DNA of 64,000 nt from Mycobacterium sp. Z3061 (GTDB lineage: Bacteria > Actinomycetota > Actinomycetes > Mycobacteriales > Mycobacteriaceae): NCBI RefSeq assembly GCF_031583025.1, contig NZ_CP134062.1, forward strand, positions 2,418,001-2,482,000, read 5' to 3'. Shown in pieces: positions 9,001 to 18,069 of the stretch. Position 1 is the stretch's first letter, and every line of letters begins with the position of its first letter. The notes under the pieces are model-generated. The model was given only the letters and a program-made list of their open reading frames with translations, made no database searches and had not been told where the DNA came from. Position numbers and translations under genes: made by a program.

Positions 9001-9750
9001 TCAACGCACCTGCGAACGTCCGCGCTGCAGGACGGCCTCACGGTTGGCGGCAATGTCGTCGCCGCTGGTGCGGAACTGCCGTGCCGCAGCGGCTTCCAGC
9101 CACAGACCGCCGCCGATCTGGGCGTCGTCGATGTGGTGGTAGGACGCCAGCAGCGCCCGCACCGCATCCTGGTTGTTGCCGACGATGGAGGCGGCGACAC
9201 CGCGCGCGGCGGGCAGCAGTTGGTCGTGCGGAACCACCTCGGTGACCAGCCCGGCGCGCAGCGCGTCGGCGGCCGAGAGGTAGTCGCCGGTCATGCTCAT
9301 CCGGCGGGCCAGGCCGACGCCCACCTTCTGCGGCAGCCGCACGCTCAGGCCCCAGGTGGGCAGCAACCCGACCCGGGCGTGCGTGTCGGCGAAGCGGGCC
9401 TGCTCGGAGGCGATCAGGATGTCGCAGTATAGGGCGAGCTCGAGCCCGCCGGTGACCGCGGCGCCGTTGATGGCGCCGATCGCCGGCTTGGTCAGCGCCG
9501 GCCACCGGGGAGAGATGTCCGGGAGGGCCGTCTGCCCGCCCAGTTCCTTGAGGTCGAGCCCGGCGCAGAACACCGGGTCGGCGCCGGTCACGATGATGAC
9601 GTCGACGCCGTCGTCGGTCTCGGCGTCGGCCAGGGCACCGAAGAACTGGTCGCGCAGCGCGGCGGAGAGCGCGTTGCGGGACTGCGGACGGTTCAGCGTC
9701 AGGGTGCGCACCCGCTCGTCGGTGTCGATCAGCAGGATCTCGTCGGTCAT
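9001..9750 (-). CDS. echA16: Enoyl-CoA hydratase/isomerase family protein (EchA16-like)
   Basis: A 249-residue crotonase-fold protein with the oxyanion-hole segments FCAGLDLKELGG and GAAVTGGLELALYCD. Compared with classical enoyl-CoA hydratase, the first catalytic Glu is present (GGLEL, E104). The position of the second (the Glu of the PE motif) is occupied by His124 in FADTHARVG. A standard hydration reaction is therefore doubtful; isomerase, lyase or thioesterase-like chemistry on an acyl-CoA is possible. Synteny (after the ugp genes) points to Rv2831. The ATG at 9750 is preceded by a short divergent spacer to the DUF2277 gene. Confidence 0.85.
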   Translation of the reverse strand: MTDEILLIDTDERVRTLTLNRPQSRNALSAALRDQFFGALADAETDDGVDVIIVTGADPVFCAGLDLKELGGQTALPDISPRWPALTKPAIGAINGAAVTGGLELALYCDILIASEQARFADTHARVGLLPTWGLSVRLPQKVGVGLARRMSMTGDYLSAADALRAGLVTEVVPHDQLLPAARGVAASIVGNNQDAVRALLASYHHIDDAQIGGGLWLEAAAARQFRTSGDDIAANREAVLQRGRSQVR

Positions 9751-9795
9751 GGCTATCACCGTAGCCAAGCCGATCCCGCGCTTATCGTGGAGACC

Positions 9796-10065
9796 ATGTG
9801 CCGCAACATCACCGAACTGCGCGGGCTGGAGCCGCCCGCCACGGCCCAGGAGATCGCGGCCGCGGCCCGCCAGTATGTGCGCAAGGTCAGCGGGATCACC
9901 CAACCGTCCGGGGCCAACGCCGAGGCGTTCGAAGCCGCGGTGGCCGAGGTGACCGCATCCACCGCCAGGCTGCTCGACGCGCTACCGGCCCGGCGCCAGC
10001 CGCCCAAGACCGTCCCGCCGCTGCGCCGGCCCGAAGTAGTGGCCCGGCTGGCGAGACGAGGATGA
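9796..10065 (+). CDS. DUF2277 family protein
   Basis: An 89-residue protein beginning MCRNITELRGLEPPAT and continuing QYVRKVSG, the signature of the DUF2277 family, whose function is unknown. The Met of MCRN at 9796 is the family start; a GTG three codons earlier is less likely. Its stop overlaps the ATG of the next gene (ATGA at 10062), so the two are translationally coupled. Confidence 0.85.
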   Translation: MCRNITELRGLEPPATAQEIAAAARQYVRKVSGITQPSGANAEAFEAAVAEVTASTARLLDALPARRQPPKTVPPLRRPEVVARLARRG

Positions 10066-10619
10066 CAGGCGCTCGGACGACGGCGCTCAAAGAGTGGAGC
10101 GCCGCGGTGTGGGCACTGCTCGACGGGCGCCAGACCGTCCTGCTGCGCAAGGGCGGCATCGGCGAGAAGCGTTTCGAGGTGGCCGCGAGCGATTTCCTGC
10201 TGTTTCCGACGGTGGCGCACAGCCACGCCCAGCGCGTCCGCCCCGAGCACCAGGAGCTGCTCGCAGCCGCGGCCGGAGACAGCACCGAGGACCAGGTGAC
10301 GGTACGGGCTGCAGCGAAAGTCGTTGCCGCATATGCCGTTAACCAACCAGAGCGGTTACCCGAGATCGAAGACCTGCACATCTGGACCGCCGAGTCGGTA
10401 CGTGCCGACCGCCTCGACTTCCGTCCCAAACATCAGCTCGCCGTGCTGGTCGTCTCGGCGATACCACTCGTCGAACCGGTGCGGCTGACCCGAACCCCTG
10501 ATTACGCCGGCTGTACCAGCTGGGTGCAACTGCCCACCGCACCGCGGCTGGCGTCGCCCGTGCACGCCGATGCCGAGTTAGCCGAGATCGCCGCCAGGGT
10601 CCGCGCCGCTGTCACCTGA
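10062..10619 (+). CDS. DUF1802 family protein
   Basis: A 185-residue cytoplasmic protein. The opening (ALKEWSAAVWALLDGRQTVLLRKGGIGE), the FLLFPTVAHSH segment and a second half ending in a hydrophobic core (HQLAVLVVSAI) fit the DUF1802 family, which has no established function. It is coupled to the DUF2277 gene by a 4-bp overlap. Its last 42 bases overlap the 3' end of the convergent CocE-type hydrolase gene (10578-10619), an unusually long tail-to-tail overlap. Confidence 0.8.
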   Translation: MTGARTTALKEWSAAVWALLDGRQTVLLRKGGIGEKRFEVAASDFLLFPTVAHSHAQRVRPEHQELLAAAAGDSTEDQVTVRAAAKVVAAYAVNQPERLPEIEDLHIWTAESVRADRLDFRPKHQLAVLVVSAIPLVEPVRLTRTPDYAGCTSWVQLPTAPRLASPVHADAELAEIAARVRAAVT

Positions 10620-12278
10620 CCGTGCGGGCAGCAACAACCGGGACTCACCGAAGTGCACCGAATGCGTCGCCGGCCTGAGCTGGCGTCCGGTCAGCACCGG
10701 CTCGCCGGTGCCGAGGTTGCGGGCGTAGCGCGGGAACCAGCTCCCGGAGATCAGAATCCGAATACGCGACCCGGCCGCGAACCGGTGCGCGATCGGGTCG
10801 AGTTCGATCCGGATGCTTCGCGACCCGTCGCCGAGCCGGCGGTACCCGTCGCTCACATTGCGGGAGCGGCCCTTGACGTCCACCTCGCTGACCCTGACGA
10901 ACAGATCGACGTGCGGGTTGTCGGAGCTGTGCGCCAGTTCCAGGACCGGGCTGCCGTACACGAACAGGTCCCCGGTGAGGGTGGCCCCGGTGAAGCTGAG
11001 CACATCGTCGCGCTGGGCGAGCTCGGTGTCGTCGCGGTAGCCGCCCTTCACCGACAGCAGCGGACCGCCGGTCGTCGGGGTCGGGTCGGCGGGGTCGTAG
11101 TGGAAGTTCGCCGGACGGGTCTTGGTCTCCGGCGGGGTGTCGCCCAGATGGCCGTAGGGCTGCAGGTAGAGCGTGTGCTCGGCGGTGGCGGGCGGCCAGT
11201 CGGGTAGGTGGCGCCAGCCCTGGCCGGTGACGAATACGTGCACCGGGCTCGGTCGGTCCAGGGCGGGCGCGTCGCCGAGATGGAAGTCCAGCCAATCCAG
11301 CGTTTCGCGGGTCGAGAGAGCCAAGCCTTTGGTGATCATCTGGACGTGCGTCCAGGGACCGATGGTCATCGCGACGTTCACTCCGCGCTGGGCAAGGTGG
11401 CGGTACTGCTGCACCGTCTGTCCGACGAACAGGTCCTGCCAGCCGCCGAGCAGCAACACCGGAACCTCGGCCCGGTCGAGCGCGTCCGGAAATCGCAGTC
11501 GCTCCCAGAACGGGTCGCCCGGTTCGGGCTTTTCGGCCCACGTCTCAAACCAGGGTGCCCCCGAGCCGAGCAGGTCGCGCGCCGCGGCCCCGAACGGTAC
11601 CGCCGCGGCGGCTCGCACCACTTTCCGCGGCGCCCTTAGGTGACGAATGCCGTGCCGGACGCGACGGGGATCCTCCTGGCGGCTCACCATCTCGCTCCAG
11701 CCCAGGAAGTCGTTCGCGAATGTGCCGGTGCCCCAGGTTGATTCGCGGAAGTCGTGCGGTCCCGCCGCGATCACCGCGGCGGCGAGCTCCTGCGGCGGAT
11801 CGTTGAGCAGCGCCCACTGCGTGAAACCGAGATAGGACAAGCCGATGGTGGCGAAGCGGCCGGTGAACCACGGTTGCTCACGCAGCCATTGCACCGTGTC
11901 GGCACCGTCGTCGGCCTCATTGACCATGGGTTCGAACTCGCCGGCCGACCCGAACGTGCCCCGAACGCTCTGCAGCACCACGTGATATCCGCGGGCGGCA
12001 TACAACTTGGCGAAGGCCAGGGAGAAGGGCAGCTTGCGCCCGTACGGCCCCCGCACCAGCAACGTGCCCGATGGGCTGGACGTCCGGGGTTCGTAGTGAT
12101 CGGCTCGCAGATGGACGCCGTCGCGCATCGGGATCTCGATGTGGTTCACGGTGTAACGCGTGGTGGCTCGGGGCAGGCCGAACGCCGCGCCGATCGCGCC
12201 CAGGGCGGCCCTGCGACCGATACCGCCGTTCAGGTTCCGCTGCTTGAGTTGCTCACGCCGAAGGGATGTGATGCTCAC
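10578..12278 (-). CDS. CocE/NonD family alpha/beta hydrolase (Rv2800-like)
   Basis: A 566-residue X-Pro dipeptidyl-peptidase-type hydrolase. The N-terminal alpha/beta-hydrolase domain has MRDGVHLRADHYEP, RGPYGR, and the nucleophile elbow GLSYLGFTQ with the catalytic Ser. The C-terminal jelly-roll domain (PIAHRFAAGSRIRILISGSWFPR) is that of the CocE/NonD superfamily, which cleaves esters or acyl-peptides. A basic N-terminus followed by AALGAIGAAFGLP could be a weak signal sequence. Synteny fits Rv2800. It follows the DUF3558-like gene by 19 bp on the same strand. Confidence 0.88.
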   Translation of the reverse strand: MSITSLRREQLKQRNLNGGIGRRAALGAIGAAFGLPRATTRYTVNHIEIPMRDGVHLRADHYEPRTSSPSGTLLVRGPYGRKLPFSLAFAKLYAARGYHVVLQSVRGTFGSAGEFEPMVNEADDGADTVQWLREQPWFTGRFATIGLSYLGFTQWALLNDPPQELAAAVIAAGPHDFRESTWGTGTFANDFLGWSEMVSRQEDPRRVRHGIRHLRAPRKVVRAAAAVPFGAAARDLLGSGAPWFETWAEKPEPGDPFWERLRFPDALDRAEVPVLLLGGWQDLFVGQTVQQYRHLAQRGVNVAMTIGPWTHVQMITKGLALSTRETLDWLDFHLGDAPALDRPSPVHVFVTGQGWRHLPDWPPATAEHTLYLQPYGHLGDTPPETKTRPANFHYDPADPTPTTGGPLLSVKGGYRDDTELAQRDDVLSFTGATLTGDLFVYGSPVLELAHSSDNPHVDLFVRVSEVDVKGRSRNVSDGYRRLGDGSRSIRIELDPIAHRFAAGSRIRILISGSWFPRYARNLGTGEPVLTGRQLRPATHSVHFGESRLLLPARSGDSGADPGGDLG

Positions 12279-12297
12279 ACAGCCAGAGTAGGCAGGA

Positions 12298-12873
12298 TCA
12301 GAACTTGTAGAACGGAGCGAGGTCGTTGGCCCGCTGCAGGTTGGTGGACGGGCAGTCGACGTCGGGCTCGGAGTAGACGGTCGAGTAGAACAGTGACTGC
12401 TGGATGACGCCGTAGCTGGTCTTGAACGTCACCATGCAGGAGATGTACCAGAAGCTGTTGTGGTAGGTCGGCTTCAAGGTCCAGTACTGGGCGGCGCGGT
12501 GGCCCTGGATGGTGGTTTCGACCGCGTCGGCGGGCAGCGTCTGGGCGTAAGTCCGCCAGACGATCGGTTCCACGGCCACCTGGTAGTTGCCGGCGTCGAA
12601 CTGGCAGCGCAGGCCTTCCTGCGGCTCAGGAGGCGAGAAAGCCAGGCCGAGGCGCTGCACCGCGTCGAACGGAATCTGCGTGCACGGATCGAACGGGCTC
12701 GGGTCGGACGTCGCCACGATCGGGCTCTTCATGGTGGTTTCCATCGGCTGGGCGGTCGACCGCAACTCGACCGGCCCGCGCGCCGTAGGAACCGGGGGAG
12801 CGTGGTGGAAACCGACGATCACCGCTGTGACCAGCGCACTCAACGCTGCGGCCAGACGCACCTTGGCGAACAC
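12298..12873 (-). CDS. Exported DUF3558-like protein (Rv2799-like)
   Basis: A 191-residue protein starting at the GTG at 12873 (VFAKVRLAAALSALV), which gives one N-terminal hydrophobic segment acting as signal or anchor and is preceded by an AGGGGG ribosome site. The mature part has DPCTQIPFDAVQRLGL, GLRCQFD and PDVDCPSTN, the pattern of DUF3558 extracytoplasmic proteins of actinobacteria. There is no lipobox cysteine. The position beside the Rv2800-like hydrolase matches Rv2799; function is unknown. A longer reading from 12951 is possible but adds only a Gly/Ala-rich leader. Confidence 0.75.
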   Translation of the reverse strand: MFAKVRLAAALSALVTAVIVGFHHAPPVPTARGPVELRSTAQPMETTMKSPIVATSDPSPFDPCTQIPFDAVQRLGLAFSPPEPQEGLRCQFDAGNYQVAVEPIVWRTYAQTLPADAVETTIQGHRAAQYWTLKPTYHNSFWYISCMVTFKTSYGVIQQSLFYSTVYSEPDVDCPSTNLQRANDLAPFYKF

Positions 12874-12980
12874 GACACCCCCTGCTCCCGGCGATCCTCT
12901 TGCCGGGAGTGTACAAGTCGCTTCTACGCAGCCGTAAGCGAAACGAGGCAATCCACTGCGGATCGCTAGGGTGGTTAGTC

Positions 12981-13946
12981 GTGGCGGGACATGAGCAGCC
13001 GGGCGGAGGACAGCCGACGCTGTGGGCTGTCTCGGATCTGCACACCGGTCACCTGGGAAATAAGCCCGTGACCGAGTCGCTGCACCCGTCGTCGCCGGAC
13101 GACTGGCTGATCGTCTGCGGCGACGTCGCCGAACGCACCGACGAGATCCGCTGGGCGCTGGATCTGCTGCGGCGACGGTTCGCGAAGGTGATCTGGGTGC
13201 CGGGCAACCACGAACTGTGGACCACCAACAAGGACCCGCTGCAGATCTTCGGCCGCTCCCGCTACGACTACCTGGTCAACATGTGCGACGAGATGGGCGT
13301 CGTCACCCCCGAGCACCCGTTCCCGGTGTGGACCGAACGGGGCGGCCCGGCCACCATCGTGCCGATGTTCCTGCTGTACGACTACTCGTTCCTGCCGAAC
13401 GGCGCCGCCACCAAGGCCGAAGGCCTGGCCATCGCCAAGGAACGCAACGTGGTGTGCACCGACGAGTTTCTGCTGTCCTGCGAGCCGTACGCCACCCGCG
13501 ACGCCTGGTGCCGCGAGCGGGTCGCCAAGACGAAAGCCCGCCTCGAACAGCTCGACTGGATGCAGCCGACCGTGCTGGTCAACCATTTCCCGCTGGTGCG
13601 TGACCCCTGCGACGCGCTGTTCTACCCGGAGTTCGCGCTGTGGTGCGGCACCACCAAGACCGCCGACTGGCACACCCGTTACAACGCGATCTGCTCGGTC
13701 TACGGGCACCTGCACATTCCGCGGACCACCTGGTACGACGAGGTGCGGTTCGAAGAGGTGTCGGTGGGTTACCCCCGCGAGTGGCGCCGGCGCAAGCCGC
13801 ACAGCTGGCTGCGTCAGGTGCTGCCCGACCCGCAGTACGCGCCCGGCTACCTCAACGACTTCGGCGGGCACTTCACCATCACCCCTGAGATGCGGGCGCA
13901 GCACGCCCAGTTTCAGGAACGCCTGCGGCAGCGGCAGTCCCGGTGA
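12981..13946 (+). CDS. pptH: Phosphopantetheinyl hydrolase PptH (metallophosphoesterase)
   Basis: A 321-residue calcineurin-type phosphoesterase with the metal-binding motifs in order: DLHTGH, GDVAE, GNHE, NHFPL and YGHLH. Its M. tuberculosis counterpart Rv2795c was shown to remove phosphopantetheine from acyl carrier proteins, opposing PptT. The GTG at 12981 is chosen because the sequence from VAGHEQPGGGQPTLW matches the known N-terminus. The stop overlaps the GTG of pptT, so the opposing enzymes are made from one message. Confidence 0.92.
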   Translation: MAGHEQPGGGQPTLWAVSDLHTGHLGNKPVTESLHPSSPDDWLIVCGDVAERTDEIRWALDLLRRRFAKVIWVPGNHELWTTNKDPLQIFGRSRYDYLVNMCDEMGVVTPEHPFPVWTERGGPATIVPMFLLYDYSFLPNGAATKAEGLAIAKERNVVCTDEFLLSCEPYATRDAWCRERVAKTKARLEQLDWMQPTVLVNHFPLVRDPCDALFYPEFALWCGTTKTADWHTRYNAICSVYGHLHIPRTTWYDEVRFEEVSVGYPREWRRRKPHSWLRQVLPDPQYAPGYLNDFGGHFTITPEMRAQHAQFQERLRQRQSR

Positions 13947-14623
13947 CCGCACGCACGCTGGTGTCGTCGCTGCTGCCCGGCACCCTGGTCGACGAGCTGG
14001 GTCACGCCGAGCTGTATTCGGACCCGCCGGACCTGGCACCGCTGCCCGAGGAGGAGCCGCTGATCGCCAGGTCGGTGGCCAAGCGCCGCAACGAGTTCAT
14101 CACCGTGCGGCACTGCGCCCGCGTCGCGCTCGGCGAGATCGGCGTGTCGCCGGTGCCGATCCTCAAGGGCGACAAGGGCGAGCCGTGCTGGCCCGACGGC
14201 GTCGTCGGCAGTCTCACCCACTGCACCGGTTACCGGGGCGCGGTGGTGGGACGCGACGGGCCGGTGCGCTCGGTGGGTATCGACGCCGAACCTCACGATG
14301 TGCTCCCGAACGGCGTGCTGGACGCGATCAGCCTGCCGGCTGAGCGCACCGAAATCCCCGCGGCGCTGCCTTCCGGGCTGCATTGGGACCGAATCCTGTT
14401 CTGCGCCAAGGAAGCAACGTACAAGGCATGGTTTCCGCTGACGAAGCGCTGGCTGGGTTTCGAGGACGCGCACATCACGTTCACGGCTGATTCGCCGGCA
14501 GCGGGGCGGTTCGTCTCCCGCATCCTGATCGACCCGGCCGCGCTTTCGGGTCCGCCGTTGACGTCGCTGACCGGGCGCTGGTCGGTCGAGCGCGGGCTGG
14601 TGCTCACCGCGATCGTGTTATGA
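13943..14623 (+). CDS. pptT: 4'-phosphopantetheinyl transferase PptT
   Basis: A 226-residue Sfp-type transferase that moves 4'-phosphopantetheine from CoA to carrier proteins of polyketide, mycolate and siderophore synthesis. The Mg-binding motif VGIDAEPHD and the [11 protein letters not shown] motif are intact, as is the basic N-terminal CoA-binding part ([14 protein letters not shown]). GTG start, overlapping the pptH stop by 4 bp; its own stop overlaps the truB ATG. Essential in M. tuberculosis. Confidence 0.95.
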   Translation: MTARTLVSSLLPGTLVDELGHAELYSDPPDLAPLPEEEPLIARSVAKRRNEFITVRHCARVALGEIGVSPVPILKGDKGEPCWPDGVVGSLTHCTGYRGAVVGRDGPVRSVGIDAEPHDVLPNGVLDAISLPAERTEIPAALPSGLHWDRILFCAKEATYKAWFPLTKRWLGFEDAHITFTADSPAAGRFVSRILIDPAALSGPPLTSLTGRWSVERGLVLTAIVL

Positions 14624-15513
14624 CCGGCGCCGGGCTCGTCGTCGTCGACAAACCCGCCGGGATGACCAGTCACGACGTGGTCGGGCGATGCCGGCGGATC
14701 TTCGCCACCCGCCGGGTCGGTCACGCCGGAACGCTGGACCCGATGGCGACCGGCGTGCTGGTGCTCGGCATCGAGCGCGCCACCAAGATCCTCGGTCTGT
14801 TGACCGCGACGTCCAAGTCCTACGCGGCCACCATCCGGCTGGGCCAGTGCACCTCCACCGACGACGCCGAAGGTGAACTGCTGCAGTCTGTTTCGGCCGC
14901 ACACATCACCGATCAGGAGATCGGGGCCGCGCTGGACGGACTGCGCGGCGACATCGAGCAGGTGCCGTCGGCGGTCAGCGCGATCAAAGTCGCCGGCCGG
15001 CGCGCGTATCAGCTGGCCCGCGAAGGTCAGGCCGTCGAACTGCAGGCCCGGCCGGTGCGCATCGACCGGTTCGAGGTGCTGGCGTCGCGGCGGGTGGACG
15101 ACCTGATCGACGTCGACGTGGAGGTCGACTGCTCCTCTGGCACCTACATCCGCGCGCTCGCCCGCGATCTCGGCGCTGCGCTGGGAGTCGGCGGTCATTT
15201 GACAGCCCTGCGCCGGACCCGGGTCGGGCGCTTCGACCTGAGCCACGCCGTGCCGTTGGATGACCTGGCCGAGGACCCGCGTCTGTCGCTGAGCCTGGAC
15301 GAGGCATGCCTGCTCATGTTCGCGCGCCGTGAGCTGACCACCGAGGAAACCGAGGCCGCGGCCAATGGCCGGCCGCTGACTCCTGCCGGTCTCGAGGGCG
15401 TGTACGCGGCCACGGCGGCCGACGGCCGGGTGATCGCTTTATTGCGCGACGAGGGACGCCGCACGAAGTCGGTGGTGGTGATCCGCCCGTCGACCCTTAG
15501 CCGGACTCCCTGA
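14620..15513 (+). CDS. truB: tRNA pseudouridine(55) synthase TruB
   Basis: A 297-residue pseudouridine synthase that isomerises U55 in the tRNA T-loop. The family motif [12 protein letters not shown] contains the catalytic Asp (D40); [10 protein letters not shown] and [16 protein letters not shown] follow as expected. The C-terminal part is the short PUA-like actinobacterial tail. The ATG overlaps the pptT stop. In M. tuberculosis H37Rv, as I recall, an IS607-type element lies between truB and ltp1; nothing of that kind is present here. Confidence 0.95.
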   Translation: MTGAGLVVVDKPAGMTSHDVVGRCRRIFATRRVGHAGTLDPMATGVLVLGIERATKILGLLTATSKSYAATIRLGQCTSTDDAEGELLQSVSAAHITDQEIGAALDGLRGDIEQVPSAVSAIKVAGRRAYQLAREGQAVELQARPVRIDRFEVLASRRVDDLIDVDVEVDCSSGTYIRALARDLGAALGVGGHLTALRRTRVGRFDLSHAVPLDDLAEDPRLSLSLDEACLLMFARRELTTEETEAAANGRPLTPAGLEGVYAATAADGRVIALLRDEGRRTKSVVVIRPSTLSRTP

Positions 15514-15540
15514 CCGGCCGCTGTTGCGGCGAGGGTAACG

Positions 15541-15574
15541 TCACTGCGAAGTTTGTCTTGCTTTCTCGCAGTGA
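15541..15574. promoter_or_regulatory. 9-bp inverted repeat between truB and ltp1
   Basis: TCACTGCGA (15541-15549) is repeated as its exact complement TCGCAGTGA (15566-15574), with 16 bases between. It lies 28 bp after the truB stop and about 40 bp before the ltp1 start. There is no T-run after it, so it is not a classical terminator. It could be a factor-independent 3' stem-loop or an operator for ltp1-fadE21. Confidence 0.5.
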
Positions 15575-15615
15575 GGTTCCACTCGCGAAAGCACGGCCTG
15601 CGGAAAGGGGCAAAG

Positions 15616-16818
15616 GTGCCTGCTAAGAGTGCTAACAAGGTTTTCGTCGTCGGCGTAGGCATGACGAAATTCGAAAAGCCCGGCCGCCGCGAAGGCTGGG
15701 ACTACCCGCAGATGGCCAAGGAGTCCGGCACCAAAGCCCTGCAGGACGCCGGTATCGACTACACCGAGATCGAACACGGCTACGTCGGCTACGTGGCCGG
15801 TGACTCCACCTGCGGCCAGCGGGCCCTCTACGAACTCGGGATGACGGGCATCCCGATCGTCAACGTCAACAACAACTGCTCGACGGGATCCACCGCGCTG
15901 TACCTGGGCGCGCAGGCTATCCGGGGTGGACTGGCCGACTGCGTACTGGCGCTCGGCTTCGAGAAGATGCAGCCCGGAGCGCTGCAGGGCGGCGCCAACG
16001 ACCGCGAGTCGCCGCTGGGCCGGCACGTCAAGGCGTTGGCCGAGATCGACGAGTTCGCATTTCCGGTGGCGCCGTGGATGTTCGGCGCGGCCGGCCGCGA
16101 GCACATGAAGAAATACGGCACCACCGCCGAGCATTTCGCCAAGATCGGCTTCAAGAACCACAAGCACTCGGTGAACAACCCGTACGCCCAGTTCCAGGAC
16201 GAGTACACCCTCGAGGACATCCTGGCCGCGAAGATGATCTCCGACCCGCTCACCAAACTGCAGTGCTCGCCCACCTCCGACGGCTCGGCCGCGGTGGTGC
16301 TGGCCAGCGAGGACTACGTCGCCAAGCACGGCCTCGCCGGACAGGCCGTGGAGATCGTCGGGCAGTCGATGACCACCGACTTCGCCTCCACCTTCGACGG
16401 CAGTGCCCGTAACATCATCGGCTACGACATGAATGTCCAAGCCGCGCAACAGGTTTACCAGCAGGCCGGGCTGGGTCCCGACGACTTCCAGGTCATCGAA
16501 CTGCACGACTGCTTCTCGGCGAACGAACTGTTGCTGTACGAGGCGCTGGGCCTGTGCGGCGAGGGCGAGGCGCCCAAGCTGATCGACGACAACCAGACCA
16601 CCTACGGCGGGCGCTGGGTGGTGAACCCGTCGGGCGGGCTGATCTCAAAGGGCCACCCGCTCGGTGCCACCGGCCTGGCGCAGTGCTCCGAACTCACCTG
16701 GCAACTGCGGGGAACCGCCGACAAGCGGCAGGTGGATAACGTCACAGCCGCGCTGCAGCACAACATCGGCCTGGGCGGCGCCGCCGTCGTCACCGCGTAC
16801 CAGCGCGCCGAGCGCTGA
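15616..16818 (+). CDS. ltp1: Lipid-transfer protein/thiolase-like Ltp1
   Basis: A 400-residue SCP2/SCP-x-type thiolase-fold protein. The nucleophile loop [13 protein letters not shown] (Cys88), the [12 protein letters not shown] segment and the GHPLGATG motif are all present, so a thiolase or retro-aldol type reaction on acyl-CoA is possible. The start is the GTG at 15616, preceded by a strong GGAAAGGGG ribosome site. It is followed 2 bp later by fadE21 and is probably co-transcribed with it in lipid or sterol side-chain oxidation. Matches Rv2790c. Confidence 0.92.
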   Translation: MPAKSANKVFVVGVGMTKFEKPGRREGWDYPQMAKESGTKALQDAGIDYTEIEHGYVGYVAGDSTCGQRALYELGMTGIPIVNVNNNCSTGSTALYLGAQAIRGGLADCVLALGFEKMQPGALQGGANDRESPLGRHVKALAEIDEFAFPVAPWMFGAAGREHMKKYGTTAEHFAKIGFKNHKHSVNNPYAQFQDEYTLEDILAAKMISDPLTKLQCSPTSDGSAAVVLASEDYVAKHGLAGQAVEIVGQSMTTDFASTFDGSARNIIGYDMNVQAAQQVYQQAGLGPDDFQVIELHDCFSANELLLYEALGLCGEGEAPKLIDDNQTTYGGRWVVNPSGGLISKGHPLGATGLAQCSELTWQLRGTADKRQVDNVTAALQHNIGLGGAAVVTAYQRAER

Positions 16819-16820
16819 TC

Positions 16821-18056
16821 GTGATCGACTGGTCCGAAACCGATCTGATGGTGCGTGACACCGTCCGTCAGTTCGTCGACAAGGAGATCCGGCCCAACCT
16901 GGACGCCCTGGAAACCGGCGAAATGCCGCCGTATCCGATCGCGCGCAAGTTGTTCAGCCAGTTCGGCCTGGACGTGCTGGCCGCGGAATCGGTGAAGAAG
17001 ATGCTCGACCGTGAGCGCACCGGAGCCGTCGAAAAGCGTGATGGGGCAGGAGATTCCGACGGCATGGGCGTTCAGCCGTCGATGATGGCGGTGGTGGTGT
17101 CCGAAATAGCCCGGGTCAGCATCGGATTGCTGAGCACCGCTTCGGTCAGCCTGGGACTGGGTGCGGCGACCATCATGAGCCGCGGCACCCTGGCGCAGAA
17201 GGAACGGTGGCTGCCCGACCTGATGACGCTCAACAAGATCGCCGCGTGGGCCATCACCGAACCCGACTCCGGCTCGGATGCGTTCGGCGGCATGAAGACC
17301 TACGTCCGGCGCGACGGTCAGGACTACATCCTCAACGGTCAGAAGACATTCATCACCAACGGGCCGTACGCCGACGTCCTGGTGGTCTACGCCAAGCTGG
17401 ATGACGGTTCAGCCCAGGACAAACGCAACCGTCCGGTGCTGGTGTTCGTGCTCGATTCCGGCATGCCCGGCCTCACCCAGGGCAAGCCCTTCAAGAAGAT
17501 GGGCATGATGTCCTCGCCGACGGGCGAGTTGTTCTTCGACAACGTGCGCCTGGGCCCCGACCGGCTGTTGGGCGAGACTGAACAGCCCAGCGACGGTGAC
17601 GGCCGGGACAGCGCCCGCGCCAACTTCGCCGCCGAACGGATCGGAATCGCGATGATGGCACTGGGCATCATCAACGAATGCCACCGGCTGTGCGTGGACT
17701 ACGCGAAGAGTCGCACGTTGTGGGGCAAGAACATCGGGCAGTTCCAGTTGATCCAGCTCAAGCTGGCGAAGATGGAGATCGCCCGAATGAACGTGCAGAA
17801 CATGGTGTTTCACACCATCGAGCGCCAGCAGGCCGGCAAACCGCTGACGCTGGCCGAGGCGTCGGCGATCAAGCTCTACAGCTCCGAGGCCGCCACCGAG
17901 GTCGCCATGGACGCCGTGCAGTTGTTCGGCGGCAACGGCTATATGGCGGAGTACCGCGTGGAACAGCTTGCGCGCGACGCGAAGTCGCTGATGATCTACG
18001 CAGGCAGCAACGAGGTCCAGGTGACTCACATCGCCAAGGGTCTGCTGTCGGGCTAG
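16821..18056 (+). CDS. fadE21: Acyl-CoA dehydrogenase FadE21
   Basis: A 411-residue FAD-dependent acyl-CoA dehydrogenase with the flavin/substrate motifs WAITEPDSGSDA and NGQKTFITNG and the C-terminal QLFGGNGYMAEY helix. The usual catalytic Glu of medium-chain enzymes (IYEGT) is Ala394 here (IYAGSNE). A Glu occurs instead at the isovaleryl-CoA dehydrogenase position (E272 in AAERIGIA), suggesting a branched-chain-type active site. GTG start 2 bp after ltp1. It ends 13 bp before the convergent sirR. Confidence 0.92.
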   Translation: MIDWSETDLMVRDTVRQFVDKEIRPNLDALETGEMPPYPIARKLFSQFGLDVLAAESVKKMLDRERTGAVEKRDGAGDSDGMGVQPSMMAVVVSEIARVSIGLLSTASVSLGLGAATIMSRGTLAQKERWLPDLMTLNKIAAWAITEPDSGSDAFGGMKTYVRRDGQDYILNGQKTFITNGPYADVLVVYAKLDDGSAQDKRNRPVLVFVLDSGMPGLTQGKPFKKMGMMSSPTGELFFDNVRLGPDRLLGETEQPSDGDGRDSARANFAAERIGIAMMALGIINECHRLCVDYAKSRTLWGKNIGQFQLIQLKLAKMEIARMNVQNMVFHTIERQQAGKPLTLAEASAIKLYSSEAATEVAMDAVQLFGGNGYMAEYRVEQLARDAKSLMIYAGSNEVQVTHIAKGLLSG

Positions 18057-18069
18057 GAGGTCGCCGTGA

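Noticed and set aside
15514..15615. Remnant of the IS607-type element known between truB and ltp1 in H37Rv
   Set aside because: The 102-bp spacer contains no transposase fragment; only a 9-bp inverted repeat is seen.
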